Part shown: positions 41,498 to 51,884 of the stretch, piece after piece
How the letters are laid out: every line of letters begins with the position of its first letter
How positions within the stretch are numbered: the stretch's first letter is position 1
Source of the DNA: Actinomycetospora cinnamomea
GTDB taxonomy: Bacteria; Actinomycetota; Actinomycetes; Mycobacteriales; Pseudonocardiaceae
Length of the DNA: 64,000 nt
NCBI RefSeq assembly: GCF_003096675.1
Contig: NZ_QEKW01000001.1
Coordinates: 620,001 to 684,000 of the forward strand
Direction of reading: 5' to 3'
Position numbers and translations under genes: made by a program
The notes under the pieces: generated by a model
Databases searched by the model: none
What the model saw: the letters and a program-made list of their open reading frames with translations, nothing else
What the model was told of the DNA's origin: nothing

Positions 41498-41822
41498 GCA
41501 GGTCCTTCCTGACCGGCCCGGGGACCACCCGGACCAGCGGACGTGTCCGCCCCGCGGGGCGGGACTGCTCGCGGGTCGCTGCTGGCCCGGAGGGCCGACG
41601 GAGATCGGCCCCGGACGGTACGGCCCGCGGTGTTCACAGCGATCATGACGTGCCCCTCCGCCGGGCCGACCCGACGGATCAAGGAGAGGGCGTCCCGGAC
41701 GGAGCGGGGACCAGGCACCGACGCGGACACGCGTGGTCGCTGTGGCCGCCAATGTAGACCCCACCGGAGGGAGCAGCAACAACCACCCCCACCTCGGCAC
41801 GCAGTGCGTGTCAGAGGGCGTG
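41498..41822 (-). promoter_or_regulatory. Long 5' leader of rho
   Basis: No gene fits in these 325 bases. Downstream of the promoter at 41751-41779 about 245 bases would be untranslated leader, with GC-rich hairpins such as CCCCGCGGGG and GGACGTGTCC. Long leaders and autoregulation are known for rho in other bacteria; autogenous control here is inference. A duplicated CGTGTCAGAGGG abuts the thrB stop. Confidence 0.55.
41751..41779 (-). promoter_or_regulatory. Sigma-A-type promoter for rho
   Basis: Reading the minus strand: TTGCTG (-35, 41774-41779), a 17-base spacer and TACATT (-10, 41751-41756). Good match and ideal spacing. It sits between thrB and rho, so rho can be transcribed independently of the threonine genes. 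Confidence 0.6.
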
Positions 41823-42716
41823 TCAGAGGGTCTCGGCGCGTGCCCCGTCGGTGTCGACGGGTAGCGCCCGCACCGTGAAGCCCGTGGTGTCGAGGTCGTC
41901 GGGCAGGCGCCCGTCGAGGGTCAGCGCCAGCACCGTCGGCCCGGCGCCGGACACGACGGCGGCGATTCCGGCCGCCCGCAGCCGGTCCACCGCGGTCGCG
42001 GTCTCCGGGTACGCGGGGCGCCGGTAGGGCTGGTGCAGGCGGTCCTCGGTGGCCGCCAGCAGCAGCTCGGGTGCGCTGGTCAGGGCGTGCACGGCCAGTG
42101 CGGCGCGGGCGGCGGTGAACGCCGCGTCCGCGTGCGGGACGCGGTCGGGCAGCAGCCCGCGGGTGGCCTCGGTCGAGCTCGAGCGCGCGGACACCAGCGC
42201 CACGGGCCGCAGCGTGGGGTGGGGCGTCAGCCGCGCGGCGTGCCACGTGCCCTCGTGTCCCCAGGCGACGACGAGGCCGCCGAACAGGCAGGCCGCGACG
42301 TTGTCCGCGTGACCGTCGAAGCCCGCGGCCAGGTCGAGCACCGTGTCGTCGTCGAGCGGGTGCGTGTCGGCGAGCAGCGCCCGCGCCGCGACGATGCCGG
42401 CGACGGCCGCCGCCGCGGACGACCCGAGGCCACGGCTGTGCGGGATGACGTTGCGGCACCGCAGCCGCAGGGGCACCCGCGGGGCCCCGGCCCGGTCGAA
42501 GGTCGCCTGCGCGGCCCGCAGCACCAGATGGCGCTCGTCGCGGGGCAGGCGCCCCGCGCCCTCGCCCTCGACGTCCACGGTGCACGCGGGGCCGTCGGCG
42601 ACGGCGAGCTCCACGTCGTCGTACAGCCCCAGCGCGAGCCCGAGCGTGTCGAAGCCCGGGCCCAGGTTGGCCGACGTGGCCGGCACCCGCACGCGCACGC
42701 CCGCGCGGGCCGGCAC
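41823..42716 (-). CDS. thrB: Homoserine kinase
   Basis: About 297 residues from the GTG at 42716, 32 bases after thrC; start uncertain because several GTGs follow. GHMP-kinase motifs: RVPATSANLGPGFDTLGLAL and HSRGLGSSAAAAVAG (ATP loop). Phosphorylates homoserine for threonine synthesis. Confidence 0.95.
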   Translation of the reverse strand: MPARAGVRVRVPATSANLGPGFDTLGLALGLYDDVELAVADGPACTVDVEGEGAGRLPRDERHLVLRAAQATFDRAGAPRVPLRLRCRNVIPHSRGLGSSAAAAVAGIVAARALLADTHPLDDDTVLDLAAGFDGHADNVAACLFGGLVVAWGHEGTWHAARLTPHPTLRPVALVSARSSSTEATRGLLPDRVPHADAAFTAARAALAVHALTSAPELLLAATEDRLHQPYRRPAYPETATAVDRLRAAGIAAVVSGAGPTVLALTLDGRLPDDLDTTGFTVRALPVDTDGARAETL

Positions 42717-42748
42717 CGCCGGCTCGCGCGCGACCTGCGGCCCGGCGC

Positions 42749-43852
42749 TCAGCGCAGGCCCAGGGCGTCGGCGACGGCGTCCACGTCCGGCGGGAGCACG
42801 ACGGGCTCGGGGGCGTCGGCGAGCGCGGTCGCCGGGTCCTTGAGCCCGTGGCCGGTCACGGTGCACACGACGACCTGCCCGCTGTCGAGACGGCCGGCCC
42901 GCGACCGGGCGAGCAGTCCGGCCACCGAGGCCGCCGAGGCGGGCTCGACGAACACGCCCTCGCGGGCGGCGAGCAGGCGGTACGCCTCGAGGATGGCGTC
43001 GTCGTCTACCGCCGTGATGTGGCCCCCGGACTCGTCGCGCGCAGCGATCGCGCCGTCCCAGGAGGCGGGCGACCCGATGCGGATGGCAGTGGCCAGGGTC
43101 TCCGGGTCGGTGACGGGCGCGCCGTGCACGAGCGGCGCGGCGCCGGCGGCCTGCACGCCGAGCATTCGCGGGGTGCCGGCCACCACGCCGTCCCCGGCGT
43201 ACTCGGTGTAACCGCGCCAGTAGGCCGTGATGTTCCCGGCGTTGCCGACGGGCAGGGCGTGCACGTCGGGCGCGCGGCCCAGCTGGTCGCAGATCTCGAA
43301 CGCCGCGGTCTTCTGCCCCTCGATGCGCGCCGGGTTCACCGAGTTGACCAGCGCGACCGGGTACTGCTCGGCCGCGCGGCGGGCCAGCTCGAGGCAGGCG
43401 TCGAAGTTGCCCTCGAGCGCCAGGATGCGCGCGCCGTGGACCGTGGCCTGCGCGAGCTTGCCCAGCGCGATCTTGCCCTGGGGCACGAGGACCGCGCAGG
43501 TCATCCCGGCGCGCGTGGCGTACGCGGCGGCCGAGGCCGAGGTGTTGCCCGTCGAGGCGCAGATGACGGCCTGGGCGCCGCCGGCGAGCGCCTCGGTCAT
43601 GGCCACGGTCATGCCGCGGTCCTTGAACGAGCCCGTCGGGTTGGCGCCCTCGATCTTGAGGTGGACCTCGCAGCCCGTGAGCTCCGACAGGTGCGGCGCC
43701 GGCAGCAGCGGGGTGCCACCCTCACGCAGGGTGACGACCTCCCAGCCGGGCTGCACGCGGGGCATGCGGTCCCGGTAGGCGGGGATGATCCCGGGCCACT
43801 CGACGCGCGCGCCGAGCGCGACCGTCCCGGCCCCACCGATCACGCCGGTCAC
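42749..43852 (-). CDS. thrC: Threonine synthase
   Basis: 367 residues, GTG start overlapping the hom stop (GTGA). PLP lysine in [25 protein letters not shown] and the phosphate loop VGNAGN are present. Converts O-phosphohomoserine to threonine. Confidence 0.98.
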   Translation of the reverse strand: MTGVIGGAGTVALGARVEWPGIIPAYRDRMPRVQPGWEVVTLREGGTPLLPAPHLSELTGCEVHLKIEGANPTGSFKDRGMTVAMTEALAGGAQAVICASTGNTSASAAAYATRAGMTCAVLVPQGKIALGKLAQATVHGARILALEGNFDACLELARRAAEQYPVALVNSVNPARIEGQKTAAFEICDQLGRAPDVHALPVGNAGNITAYWRGYTEYAGDGVVAGTPRMLGVQAAGAAPLVHGAPVTDPETLATAIRIGSPASWDGAIAARDESGGHITAVDDDAILEAYRLLAAREGVFVEPASAASVAGLLARSRAGRLDSGQVVVCTVTGHGLKDPATALADAPEPVVLPPDVDAVADALGLR

Positions 43853-45246
43853 GACACACCCCCCAGCTCCGTCACGGGCCGCCCCAGACCCTCGACCCGC
43901 AGCACGCCGGCGACCCCCTGCACCGCGTCGAGCCCGGTCAGCGCGTCGACCGTGGCCGCGAGGGCGGCGTCGGGCGCGCTGTGGGTCACGATCACCAGTG
44001 TGGCGTCCCGGGCGTCCCGCGCGCCATCACCCTCGTCACGTGCGACACCGTCCTCGAGCCCGGTGCCGTTCCGGCCCTCCTGGCGCACCGTCGCGATGCT
44101 CACCCCGTGCTCGGCGAACACGCCCGCGACCTGCGCGAGCACGCCCGCGCGGTCGGAGACGTCGAGGGACACGTGGTATCGGGTGCGGGTGTCGCCCATG
44201 GCGACGATCGGCAGGTCGGCGTGGGCGGAGTCGCGCGGCCCGCGCCCGCCGATCACGCGGTTGCGTGCGGCGGCGACGAGGTCGCCGAGCACGGCGCTCG
44301 CGGTCTGCGGCCCGCCCGCGCCCTGCCCGTAGAACATCAGCTGCCCGGCGGCCGCGGCCTCGATGAACACCGCGTTGTAGGCGCCCGAGACCGAGGCGAG
44401 GGGGTGCGAGCGCGGGATCATCGCCGGGTGCACGCGGGCCGAGACGCTCGGCCCCGCCGGCCCCTCGACCTGCTCGCAGATGGCCAGCAACTTCACCGTG
44501 CAGCCCAGCGCGCGGGCCGCGGCGATGTCGGCCGCGGTGACGTCGCGGATGCCCTCGCGGTGCACGTCGTCCGCGGTGACGCGGGTGTGGAACGCGAGGC
44601 TGGCGAGGATGGCGGCCTTGGACGCGGCGTCGTAGCCGTCGACGTCGGCGGTGGGGTCGGCCTCGGCGTAGCCCAGGCGCCCGGCCTCCTCGAGGGCCTC
44701 GGCGTAGTTCGCGCCCGTGGAGGCCATCGCGGAGAGGATGAAGTTCGTGGTGCCGTTGACGATCCCCGCGACGCGCACGATCCGGTCGCCGGCGAGCGAC
44801 TGCTGGATGGGGCGCAGCAGCGGGATCGCGCCCGCCACCGAGGCCTCGTAGTACAGGTCGGCGCCGGACTCGGCGGCCGCCGCGGCCAGCGCCGCCCCGT
44901 CCTCGGCGAGCAGCGCCTTGTTCGCCGACACCACCGACCGGCCGTTCTTCAGCGCGGTGAGCAGCAGCCCGCGCACCGGCTCGATGCCGCCGACGAGCTC
45001 GACGACCACGTCGACGTCCTCGCGGGCCACGAGGCCGGCGGCGTCGGTGGTGATGAGGTCGGCGGGCACGTCGGGATGGCGCTGGGGGCGGCGCACGGCC
45101 ACCCCGACCAGGCGCAGCGGCGCGCCGACGCGCGCGGCGAGCTCGTCGGCCTGCTCGGTGAGCAGCCGCACCACCTGGGAGCCGACGACACCGCAGCCGA
45201 GCAGTGCGACGCCGACCGGCCGCCCGTCATTGCCGACCATGCTCAC
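43849..45246 (-). CDS. hom: Homoserine dehydrogenase
   Basis: 465 residues from the GTG at 45246, overlapping the lysA stop (GTGA); ATG at 45240 is two codons later. Rossmann loop [12 protein letters not shown], catalytic [11 protein letters not shown] and [16 protein letters not shown] are present, with a C-terminal ACT domain ([17 protein letters not shown]). The ACT domain carries a charged insert of about 20 residues ([16 protein letters not shown]) after VRQEGRNG, which may alter threonine feedback. Confidence 0.97.
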   Translation of the reverse strand: MSMVGNDGRPVGVALLGCGVVGSQVVRLLTEQADELAARVGAPLRLVGVAVRRPQRHPDVPADLITTDAAGLVAREDVDVVVELVGGIEPVRGLLLTALKNGRSVVSANKALLAEDGAALAAAAAESGADLYYEASVAGAIPLLRPIQQSLAGDRIVRVAGIVNGTTNFILSAMASTGANYAEALEEAGRLGYAEADPTADVDGYDAASKAAILASLAFHTRVTADDVHREGIRDVTAADIAAARALGCTVKLLAICEQVEGPAGPSVSARVHPAMIPRSHPLASVSGAYNAVFIEAAAAGQLMFYGQGAGGPQTASAVLGDLVAAARNRVIGGRGPRDSAHADLPIVAMGDTRTRYHVSLDVSDRAGVLAQVAGVFAEHGVSIATVRQEGRNGTGLEDGVARDEGDGARDARDATLVIVTHSAPDAALAATVDALTGLDAVQGVAGVLRVEGLGRPVTELGGVS

Positions 45247-46667
45247 CCCACCTCCAACCGCGCCAGGTCGTCGAGCGTCTCGCGTCGCAGCAGCGGGCGC
45301 GACGTGCCGTCGGCCACGGCCACCACGGCGGGACGCGGCACCTTGTTGTACGCGCTCGCCATCGCGTAGCAGTAGGCGCCCGTCGCGGCGACGGCCACGA
45401 GGTCGCCCGGCGCGAGGTCGGCGGGCAGCCAGCAGTCGCGGACGACGACGTCGCCGGACTCGCAGTGCTTGCCGACGACGCGGGACCGGACGGGCGGGGC
45501 GGTGCCCGCCGTGCGGGACACGACACGGCAGTCGTAGTGCGCGTCGTAGAGCGCGGTGCGGATGTTGTCGCTCATCCCGCCGTCGACGCTGACGTAGCGC
45601 CGCCGCGCGCCGCCGCCCAGCTCGACGTCCTTGACGGTGCCGACCTCGTAGACGGTGACCGTGCCCGGTCCGGCGATGGCGCGCCCGGGCTCGACGGCGA
45701 TCCGCGGCGGGGCGAGGCCCACGCGGGCGGACTCCCGCTCGACGATGGCGCGCAGCTCGGCGGCCATCCAGGCGGGCGAGCGCGGCGCGTCCGCGGTGGT
45801 GTAGGCGATACCCATGCCGCCGCCGAGGTCGACGGTGCCCAGGGCGTCGGAGACGGCCTCGCCGTGCTCGTCGCGGAGCTCGGCGAGCAGGCCGATCACC
45901 CGACGCGCGGCGAGCTCGAAGCCGTCCGCGTCGAAGATCTGCGAGCCGATGTGGCTGTGCAGCCCGACGAGGTGCAGGCCCGGCGACTTGAGCACGCGCC
46001 GCACGGCCTCCGTGGCGTCGCCCGAGGCCAGCGAGAACCCGAACTTCTGGTCCTCGTGGGCGGTGGCGATGAACTCGTGGGTGTGCGCCTCGACCCCGAC
46101 GGTCACGCGGACCATGACGTCGGCGCGCACGTCGCGGGCGCGGGCCAGCTCGTCGAGGCGCGCGATCTCGACGTAGGAGTCGACGACGACCGCGCCGACC
46201 CCGGCGTCGAGGGCGGCGGCGAGCTCGTGGCGGCTCTTGTTGTTGCCGTGCACGGTGATGCGCTCGGGCGGGAAGCCGCCGCGCAGCGCGGTGCGCAGCT
46301 CGCCCTCGGTGCACACGTCGAGCCCGAGCCCCTCGTCGGCCACCCAGCGGGCGGTCTCGGCGGTGAGGAACGCCTTGGCCGCGTAGTGCACCAGCGAGGG
46401 GTCGCCGTACGCGGCGGCGTGCTCGGCGCAGCGGGCACGGAAGTCGGCCTCGTCGACGACGAACAGCGGCGTGCCGTACTGCTCGGCCAACGCCGTGACG
46501 TCGGCCCCGGCGAGACGGACGGCGCCGTCGGCACCGCGCGCGGCGTGCCGGGGCCAGACGGCGGTCGGCAGCACGTCGAGGGCGGCCCCGTCGGGTGGGG
46601 CGCCGCCGTCCTCGTGCTGCGGGATGACGTCGGCGTGGCGGGGCCCGGCGGGATGGGCGCGGGTCAT
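45243..46667 (-). CDS. lysA: Diaminopimelate decarboxylase
   Basis: 474 residues. PLP lysine in [22 protein letters not shown] loop, and the C-terminal [10 protein letters not shown] cysteine at the dimer active site. Final step to lysine. A 39-base gap follows argS. Confidence 0.97.
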   Translation of the reverse strand: MTRAHPAGPRHADVIPQHEDGGAPPDGAALDVLPTAVWPRHAARGADGAVRLAGADVTALAEQYGTPLFVVDEADFRARCAEHAAAYGDPSLVHYAAKAFLTAETARWVADEGLGLDVCTEGELRTALRGGFPPERITVHGNNKSRHELAAALDAGVGAVVVDSYVEIARLDELARARDVRADVMVRVTVGVEAHTHEFIATAHEDQKFGFSLASGDATEAVRRVLKSPGLHLVGLHSHIGSQIFDADGFELAARRVIGLLAELRDEHGEAVSDALGTVDLGGGMGIAYTTADAPRSPAWMAAELRAIVERESARVGLAPPRIAVEPGRAIAGPGTVTVYEVGTVKDVELGGGARRRYVSVDGGMSDNIRTALYDAHYDCRVVSRTAGTAPPVRSRVVGKHCESGDVVVRDCWLPADLAPGDLVAVAATGAYCYAMASAYNKVPRPAVVAVADGTSRPLLRRETLDDLARLEVG

Positions 46668-46706
46668 CGGGGGATCACCACGGTGTGTTCAGCTCCGGAG
46701 AGGTCG

Positions 46707-48359
46707 TCACATGCGCTCGGGCGCGCTCACGCCGAGCAGGCCCAGGCCGTTGGCGAGCACCTGACGGGCCGCGGAGCACAACGCCAGCCGGGCCGTGTGC
46801 AGTCCCGTGGGCTCCTCGTCGCCCTGCGGCAGGACGCGGCAGGTGTCGTAGAAGCGGTGGTAGGCGCCGGCGAGCTCCTCGAGGTAGCGCGCGACGCGGT
46901 GCGGCTCGCGCAGGCTCGCGGCCGACGCCAGCACCCGCGGGAACTCGCCGAGGGTGCGGATGAGGTCGCCCTCCCGCGGGTGGGTGAGCAGCGCGAGATC
47001 CGGGTCGTCGGCGGTGACGCCCAGGTCGGCGGCGTGGCGGGCCAGCGACGCCAGCCGCGCGTGGGCGTACTGCACGTAGAACACGGGGTTCTCGTTGGTG
47101 CGGCTCGAGATCAGGTCGAGGTCGATCTCGAGCACCTGGTCGACCGACGAGCGCGCCAGCGTGTAACGGGCCGCGTCCACGCCCACGGCGTCGACGAGGT
47201 CCTCCAGGGTGATGATCGTCCCGGCACGCTTGGACATCTTCACCGGCTGCCCGTCGCGCACGAGGTTGACCAGCTGGCCGATGAGCACCTCGACGCGCGC
47301 CGGGTCGTCGCCGAACGCGGCGGCCACCGCCTTGAGCCGGTGGATGTAGCCGTGGTGGTCGGCGCCCAGCATGTAGATCGCGAGGTCGGCGCCGCGGGCG
47401 CGCTTGTCGCGGTAGTAGGCGATGTCGCCGGCGATGTAGGCCGGGGTGCCGTCGGACTTGATGACGACGCGGTCCTTGTCGTCGCCGTGCTCGGTGGAGC
47501 GCAGCCACCACGCGCCGTCGGCGAAGTACAGGGCGCCGTCGTCCTTGAGCTGCTGCACCGAGCGCTCCACCGCGCCCGAGCTGTGCAGCGCGAGCTCCGA
47601 GGACCAGACGTCGAAGTGCGTGCCGAACGACTCCAGGCTCGCTCGCATCTCGTCGAGCATCACCTCGACGCCGAGGCGCTTGAACGCCGCGAGCTTCTCG
47701 GGCTCCGGCTGGGCGAGCACGTCCTCGTCCGCCTCGACCACCTTCTGCGCGACCTCGGCGACGTAGGCCCCGCCGTAGCCGTTCTCGGGCACCGGGCGCC
47801 CCTCGGCGGCGGCGATCAGCGACTCGGCGAACCGGTCGATCTGCGCGCCCGCGTCGTTGACGTAGTACTCGCGGGTGACCGCGGCCCCCTGGGACGCGAG
47901 CACGCGGCCCAGCGCGTCGCCCACCGCCGCCCAGCGCGTGCCGCCGAGATGGATGGGACCCGTGGGGTTGGCCGAGACGAACTCGAGGTTGATCGCCTGG
48001 CCCGTGAGGTCGTCGGTGTGGCCGTAGTGCTCGCCCGCGGTGAGCACGGCATCGACGATGCCGGCCTGCGCGTCGGCGGCCAGGCGCAGGTTGAGGAAGC
48101 CCGGGCCCGCGACCTCGGCCGTGGCGATGGCGTCGGAGCCCTCGAGCTTGGTGGCGAGCCAGCCCGCGAACTCGGCGGGCGCGACCCCTGCCTTCTTCGC
48201 CGAGCGCAGCGCCAGGTTGGTGGCGTAGTCGCCGTGCTCGGGGTTGCGGGGGCGCTCGACCGTGACCGTCTCCGGCAGCACGGCCGTGTCGAGGCCGCGC
48301 TCGGTGAGCACGTCCACGGCGACGGCGTGCAGGAGGTCGGCCAGGGCAGCGGGGGTCAC
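46707..48359 (-). CDS. argS: Arginyl-tRNA synthetase
   Basis: 550 residues, GTG start. Class I HIGH-like motif in [20 protein letters not shown]-like VKMSKRAGT, and a C-terminal DALR-type anticodon domain. It charges, among others, the tRNA-Arg(CCG) encoded at 51.7 kb. Confidence 0.98.
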   Translation of the reverse strand: MTPAALADLLHAVAVDVLTERGLDTAVLPETVTVERPRNPEHGDYATNLALRSAKKAGVAPAEFAGWLATKLEGSDAIATAEVAGPGFLNLRLAADAQAGIVDAVLTAGEHYGHTDDLTGQAINLEFVSANPTGPIHLGGTRWAAVGDALGRVLASQGAAVTREYYVNDAGAQIDRFAESLIAAAEGRPVPENGYGGAYVAEVAQKVVEADEDVLAQPEPEKLAAFKRLGVEVMLDEMRASLESFGTHFDVWSSELALHSSGAVERSVQQLKDDGALYFADGAWWLRSTEHGDDKDRVVIKSDGTPAYIAGDIAYYRDKRARGADLAIYMLGADHHGYIHRLKAVAAAFGDDPARVEVLIGQLVNLVRDGQPVKMSKRAGTIITLEDLVDAVGVDAARYTLARSSVDQVLEIDLDLISSRTNENPVFYVQYAHARLASLARHAADLGVTADDPDLALLTHPREGDLIRTLGEFPRVLASAASLREPHRVARYLEELAGAYHRFYDTCRVLPQGDEEPTGLHTARLALCSAARQVLANGLGLLGVSAPERM

Positions 48360-48466
48360 CCCCCGATTCTAGGGACGGGTGGTCATCGGTCCGACGCTCG
48401 GTGGTGGTCACGGGGGGTGCGCACCCATGACCGAGGGATCACCGGCTGCTCCGTATGCTCGGGGCC

Positions 48467-49408
48467 ATGGCGAGTGGTGGGTCCGGGCGTCCGTCGGGGT
48501 CGCGTTCCGGGTCGCGCCCGGGCTCCGCGTCGAGGTCGTCCTCGGGGTCGACCTCGGGGTCGACGCGGCCGGGACGTGACGGCGGCGGTGCGCGCAACGG
48601 GCAGCGGGGCGGCGGCTCCCCGTCCGGCAAGGGCGCAGGCCAGCGCACCGGCCAGCGGCCCGACGCCAAGCGCGGGCCCAACCCCGTCACCCGCGGCAAG
48701 CGGCCCAGCACCGCGACCCGGCGCCAGGTGCCGTGGCTGCTCATCGGCGCGGTCACGGTGATCGTGGTGCTCGCCGTCGGGGTCATCGGGTTCGCGCTGA
48801 TGCGCGAGGGGGAGGTCAGCGCCTGGCGCCCCAGCGACGACAACCGCGACCCGTCGCTCGCGATCCCGGGCATCGTCACCGGGCAGTACGCGGGCCAGCA
48901 GCACGTCACCGCCGAGCAGCGGGTGGCCTACGACCGCTCGCCCCCGTTCGGCGGCCCGCACGACGCGTACTGGGCGGCCTGCAACGGTGTCGTGTACCCC
49001 ACCCCGGTGCGCACCGAGAACATGGTCCACTCCCTCGAGCACGGCGCGGTGTGGATCGCCTACGACCCCGCGCGCATCACCGGTCCGGCGGTGCAGACCC
49101 TGGCCGCCAGGGTCCAGGGCCAGGACTACACGATGATGTCGCCGTACCCGGGGCTCGACCAGCCGATCGCGCTGATGTCGTGGGGCCACGAGCTCAAGCT
49201 CTCCGACCCGAACGACCCGCGCATCGACCAGTTCATCTCCTCGCTGCGGCAGAACCAGTACCAGTACCCCGAGGTCGGGGCGAGCTGTGACGCGCTCGGC
49301 CCGGGCTACTTCGACCCCGACAACCCGCCGCCGTTCGACGCCTCGCCGCTGCCGCCGGACGCGGTGACGATGGACGGCCGCGGCGCGGCCGCGGGGGCCG
49401 GCGGATGA
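48467..49408 (+). CDS. DUF3105 membrane-anchored protein
   Basis: 313 residues from the ATG at 48467. A basic Ser/Gly/Arg-rich cytoplasmic start of about 85 residues is followed by one membrane helix (WLLIGAVTVIVVLAVGVIGF) and the DUF3105 domain with PPFGGPHDAYWAACNGVVY and MVHSLEHGAVWIAY, His-rich and possibly metal-binding. It overlaps the DUF305 gene by ATGA, a common actinobacterial pair. Confidence 0.88.
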   Translation: MASGGSGRPSGSRSGSRPGSASRSSSGSTSGSTRPGRDGGGARNGQRGGGSPSGKGAGQRTGQRPDAKRGPNPVTRGKRPSTATRRQVPWLLIGAVTVIVVLAVGVIGFALMREGEVSAWRPSDDNRDPSLAIPGIVTGQYAGQQHVTAEQRVAYDRSPPFGGPHDAYWAACNGVVYPTPVRTENMVHSLEHGAVWIAYDPARITGPAVQTLAARVQGQDYTMMSPYPGLDQPIALMSWGHELKLSDPNDPRIDQFISSLRQNQYQYPEVGASCDALGPGYFDPDNPPPFDASPLPPDAVTMDGRGAAAGAGG

Positions 49409-50187
49409 GCGCGCCGAGCTCGACATCGGAGTCGTCCGGGAGCCCCGAGGTCGACGTGACCGACCCGCCCCCGCCGGTCGACGACGAGGGCGGCGGCTCC
49501 GGGGGCTCCGGGGGCTCCGGGGGCTGGTGGTCGGCGAGCCCCACCTGGGCGAAGGCCTTCCTCGCCGGCGGGCTCGCGCTGCTGCTCGTGCTGGTCGGGG
49601 TGATCGGCGGCATCGCGCTCGGCCGCTCGACGGCGGAGACGTACGGACCGGCCGAGGACTCGATCGACGTCGGGTTCCTCCAGGACATGGTCGTCCACCA
49701 CAGCCAGGCGGTGGAGATGGCCGTGTGGGCGCGGAGCAACACCGCGGACCCGGAGGTCCGCCAGATCGCCTTCGACATCGAGTCGACCCAGACCTCGCAG
49801 GTCGGGCGAATGGAGGGCTGGCTCACGCTGTGGGGCGAGCCGCTGCGGCCGCCGTCCGGGCAGTACATGGGATGGATGGGTATGCCGACGGCGTCGATGC
49901 CTGGAATGGCGTCGCCCGAGGACCTCGCCCGCCTGCGCGCCGCCACCGGCCGCGAGCTCGACGTCACCTTCCTGCAGCTCATGCTGCGCCACCACCAGGG
50001 CGGCCTGCCGATGATGCAGGCCGCCGAGGCCGAGGCGTCGGTGCCCGCCGTGCGCGCCCTCGCCGCGAGCATGGTGGCGTCGCAGTCGGCCGAGGCGGCG
50101 ACGATGACCCAGATGCTCGCCGAGCGCGGCGCCGCCGCCCTCCCGGCGCCCGACGTCCACGCCGGCCACAGCATGCCGATGAACTGA
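49405..50187 (+). CDS. DUF305 membrane-anchored metal-binding protein
   Basis: 260 residues. Acidic/Gly-rich start, one membrane helix (AFLAGGLALLLVLVGVIGGI), then two DUF305 His pairs: LQDMVVHHSQAVEMA and LQLMLRHHQGGLPMMQ, with a C-terminal HAGHSMPMN. DUF305 proteins are four-helix ferritin-like folds proposed to bind copper or other metals outside the membrane. Confidence 0.9.
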   Translation: MSAPSSTSESSGSPEVDVTDPPPPVDDEGGGSGGSGGSGGWWSASPTWAKAFLAGGLALLLVLVGVIGGIALGRSTAETYGPAEDSIDVGFLQDMVVHHSQAVEMAVWARSNTADPEVRQIAFDIESTQTSQVGRMEGWLTLWGEPLRPPSGQYMGWMGMPTASMPGMASPEDLARLRAATGRELDVTFLQLMLRHHQGGLPMMQAAEAEASVPAVRALAASMVASQSAEAATMTQMLAERGAAALPAPDVHAGHSMPMN

Positions 50188-50619
50188 GCGGGCTCCGCGC
50201 TCGACCCCACCGCCCCACGGGCGTGCGCCTGGTCAGCAGCGGGTGCGTGCGGCTGGTCGGCACAGGGGGTGTGCGAGCAATGCGGCTTTGCTGGCGTCCA
50301 ACGCCAGGATCGCCACATCCTCGCGAGCGCGTGTGTCCGCCGGGCGTGTCCGGAGCGAGGCAGGCGTTCCGATCGCGGGCCGCGTCGCGAGCACCCCGGT
50401 GGCGCCCGGTCCCTGCCCCGGTGAGCGACGCTCAGGGAGTGCGTCCGGTCCGATGTCGATCTCCGTGGCGACCGTTGCGAGCTCCCTGACCACGAGACCC
50501 ACCCGAAGATCTCCAGTCCTGGAGCGTTCGTTGCGCTCAGGAGAACGTTGGCTCCACTCGTCGAGATCTTCGCGACGTCGGTGACGCAGGACCCCTGCGC
50601 GGGTCGCCGAGGCGCCGAG
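50188..50619. other. 432-base intergenic region with branched inverted repeat
   Basis: Convergent gap between the DUF305 gene and the KARI-like gene. Frames of up to about 90 codons exist but none has a start site, similarity or codon bias I trust. The part nearest the KARI-like gene holds the structured repeat described separately. Confidence 0.6.
50504..50572. terminator. Branched palindrome, possible bidirectional terminator
   Basis: Outer arms CGAAGATCTC/GAGATCTTCG (perfect, 10 bp) enclose CTCCAG-TC-CTGGAG, GAGCG/CGCTC and GGAG/CTCC hairpins, giving a cloverleaf-like fold. Position between convergent genes favours termination; a REP-like palindromic element is the alternative. Confidence 0.45.
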
Positions 50620-51618
50620 CTACTCCCCCAGCCGCGCGCGCACCTCGGCCTCCGCCACGGCCAGGGGCGTCGCGTCGGCCTGACGGCGCATGGCGTCGAG
50701 CCGCTCACCGGCCTCCGGACGGCTCCACTCCCGCGCGAAGGCCCCGGACAGGATGTCCTCGTGCATCACGCGCGCGAAGCGCGTCGCGAGCTCGCCGTCG
50801 TCCTCGAGCGCTGCGAGCGACCGCAGCTGCCCGTACTGCGAGGTCCGCGAGTGCAGCCCCAGCTGCCCGAACAGCCCGTCGCGGGCGACGCGCGCGAACA
50901 CCTCGGCCGGCTCGGCGGACAGGTACAGCTCGTTGAGCACCGCCTCCTCCGTGAATCCGGCACTGACGGCCACGCGGTGCGCGGTGCGCACGACGTCGAG
51001 GATCGCGGGCCACACGGCCTGCTCGCTGAACAGGTCGAGCGCGGCCTCCTCGCGGGCGCTGGAGACGATCGCGCCGCCGAGCGTCCCGCCGATCGCCCGC
51101 GCGAGCGCGAGCGTCGTCTCCCACGCGCGGCCGGTGGCGTCGCGCTCGACGGAGACGAAGCAGGGGAAGCCGGAGCGGTCGACGTAGCGGTCGCGCACCG
51201 CGGCGCCGATCATGCGCGGCGCGACCATCACGACGTCGACGCCGTCGGGAACCTCGAGCAGGCCGAAGTGCCAGTTGTACCCGCTCGCGACGACCAGGGT
51301 GTCGCCCGCGCGCAGGCCCGGCGCCACCTCGTCGCGGACGAGCTCGGGCTGGACCTCGTCGGGTACCAGCAGCAGCGCGACGTCTGCCTCGGCCGCGGCC
51401 TCGGCGATCGGATGCACGTCGAAGCCCCGCTCGCGGGCGGCCGTCGCGTACGCGTCGTCGCGGTTGCCGACCAGGGGCGTGAGTCCCGAGTCGCGCAGGT
51501 TCGCCGCCTGCGCCGCGCCCTGGTTCCCTGCACCGAGCACGGCGATCGTGCGGTCGGCGAGCACGGCGAGGTCCGCGGTCTCGATGCTGCGGTCCTGGTG
51601 GATCTCTGCGTGTGCCAT
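50620..51618 (-). CDS. Ketol-acid reductoisomerase-like protein
   Basis: 332 residues from the ATG at 51618; the longer frame runs through the tRNA and is false. N-terminal Rossmann loop AVLGAGNQGAAQAANLRDSG, then a KARI-type helical domain with EEAALDLFSEQAVW, which keeps the Asp and Glu of the metal motif DLFxE. HFGLLEVPDGVDVVMVAPR resembles IlvC. There are no ilvB or ilvH neighbours, so it is probably a paralogue rather than the main IlvC. Confidence 0.8.
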   Translation of the reverse strand: MAHAEIHQDRSIETADLAVLADRTIAVLGAGNQGAAQAANLRDSGLTPLVGNRDDAYATAARERGFDVHPIAEAAAEADVALLLVPDEVQPELVRDEVAPGLRAGDTLVVASGYNWHFGLLEVPDGVDVVMVAPRMIGAAVRDRYVDRSGFPCFVSVERDATGRAWETTLALARAIGGTLGGAIVSSAREEAALDLFSEQAVWPAILDVVRTAHRVAVSAGFTEEAVLNELYLSAEPAEVFARVARDGLFGQLGLHSRTSQYGQLRSLAALEDDGELATRFARVMHEDILSGAFAREWSRPEAGERLDAMRRQADATPLAVAEAEVRARLGE

Positions 51619-51669
51619 GGCCCGAGCGTCGGGGCTCGGAGCGCCGTGCGCTAGGCTCGTGCGCGGTCC

Positions 51670-51744
51670 GCCCCCGTAGCTCAGGGGATAGAGCACCGCC
51701 CTCCGGAGGCGGGAGCGCAGGTTCGAATCCTGCCGGGGGCACCA
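51670..51744 (+). tRNA. tRNA-Arg(CCG), CCA encoded
   Basis: Acceptor stem GCCCCCG/CGGGGGC, D-arm AGCTCAGGGGATAGAGC, anticodon stem CCGCC/GGCGG with loop CTCCGGA (anticodon CCG, reads CGG), T-loop GGTTCGAATCC, then A73 and CCA. Confidence 0.97.
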
Positions 51745-51884
51745 CGCGCTGATCATGTGTGTTCACGTGGCGCGCCTCGACGCGTCGCACGCCACCGCCG
51801 CCCGGTTCGTCCATGGGCCAGATCCGATCGCTGGTCGTCACGGCGGCCGCTGTCGGGCTGCCCCGGGACCGACCACAGGGACGC

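Noticed and set aside
45204-48761. 1185-codon plus-strand open frame
   Set aside because: Antisense to lysA and argS, which have clear motifs; the frame is open because of high third-position GC and its translation is His/Arg/Val/Gly low complexity.
51670-51744. Prophage or integrative-element attachment site at the tRNA 3' end
   Set aside because: I found no second copy of the tRNA 3' sequence in the window and no integrase gene; the hotspot idea is kept only as context.
50620-51756. N-terminal extension of the KARI-like protein to 51756
   Set aside because: The extra residues are the reverse complement of tRNA-Arg.
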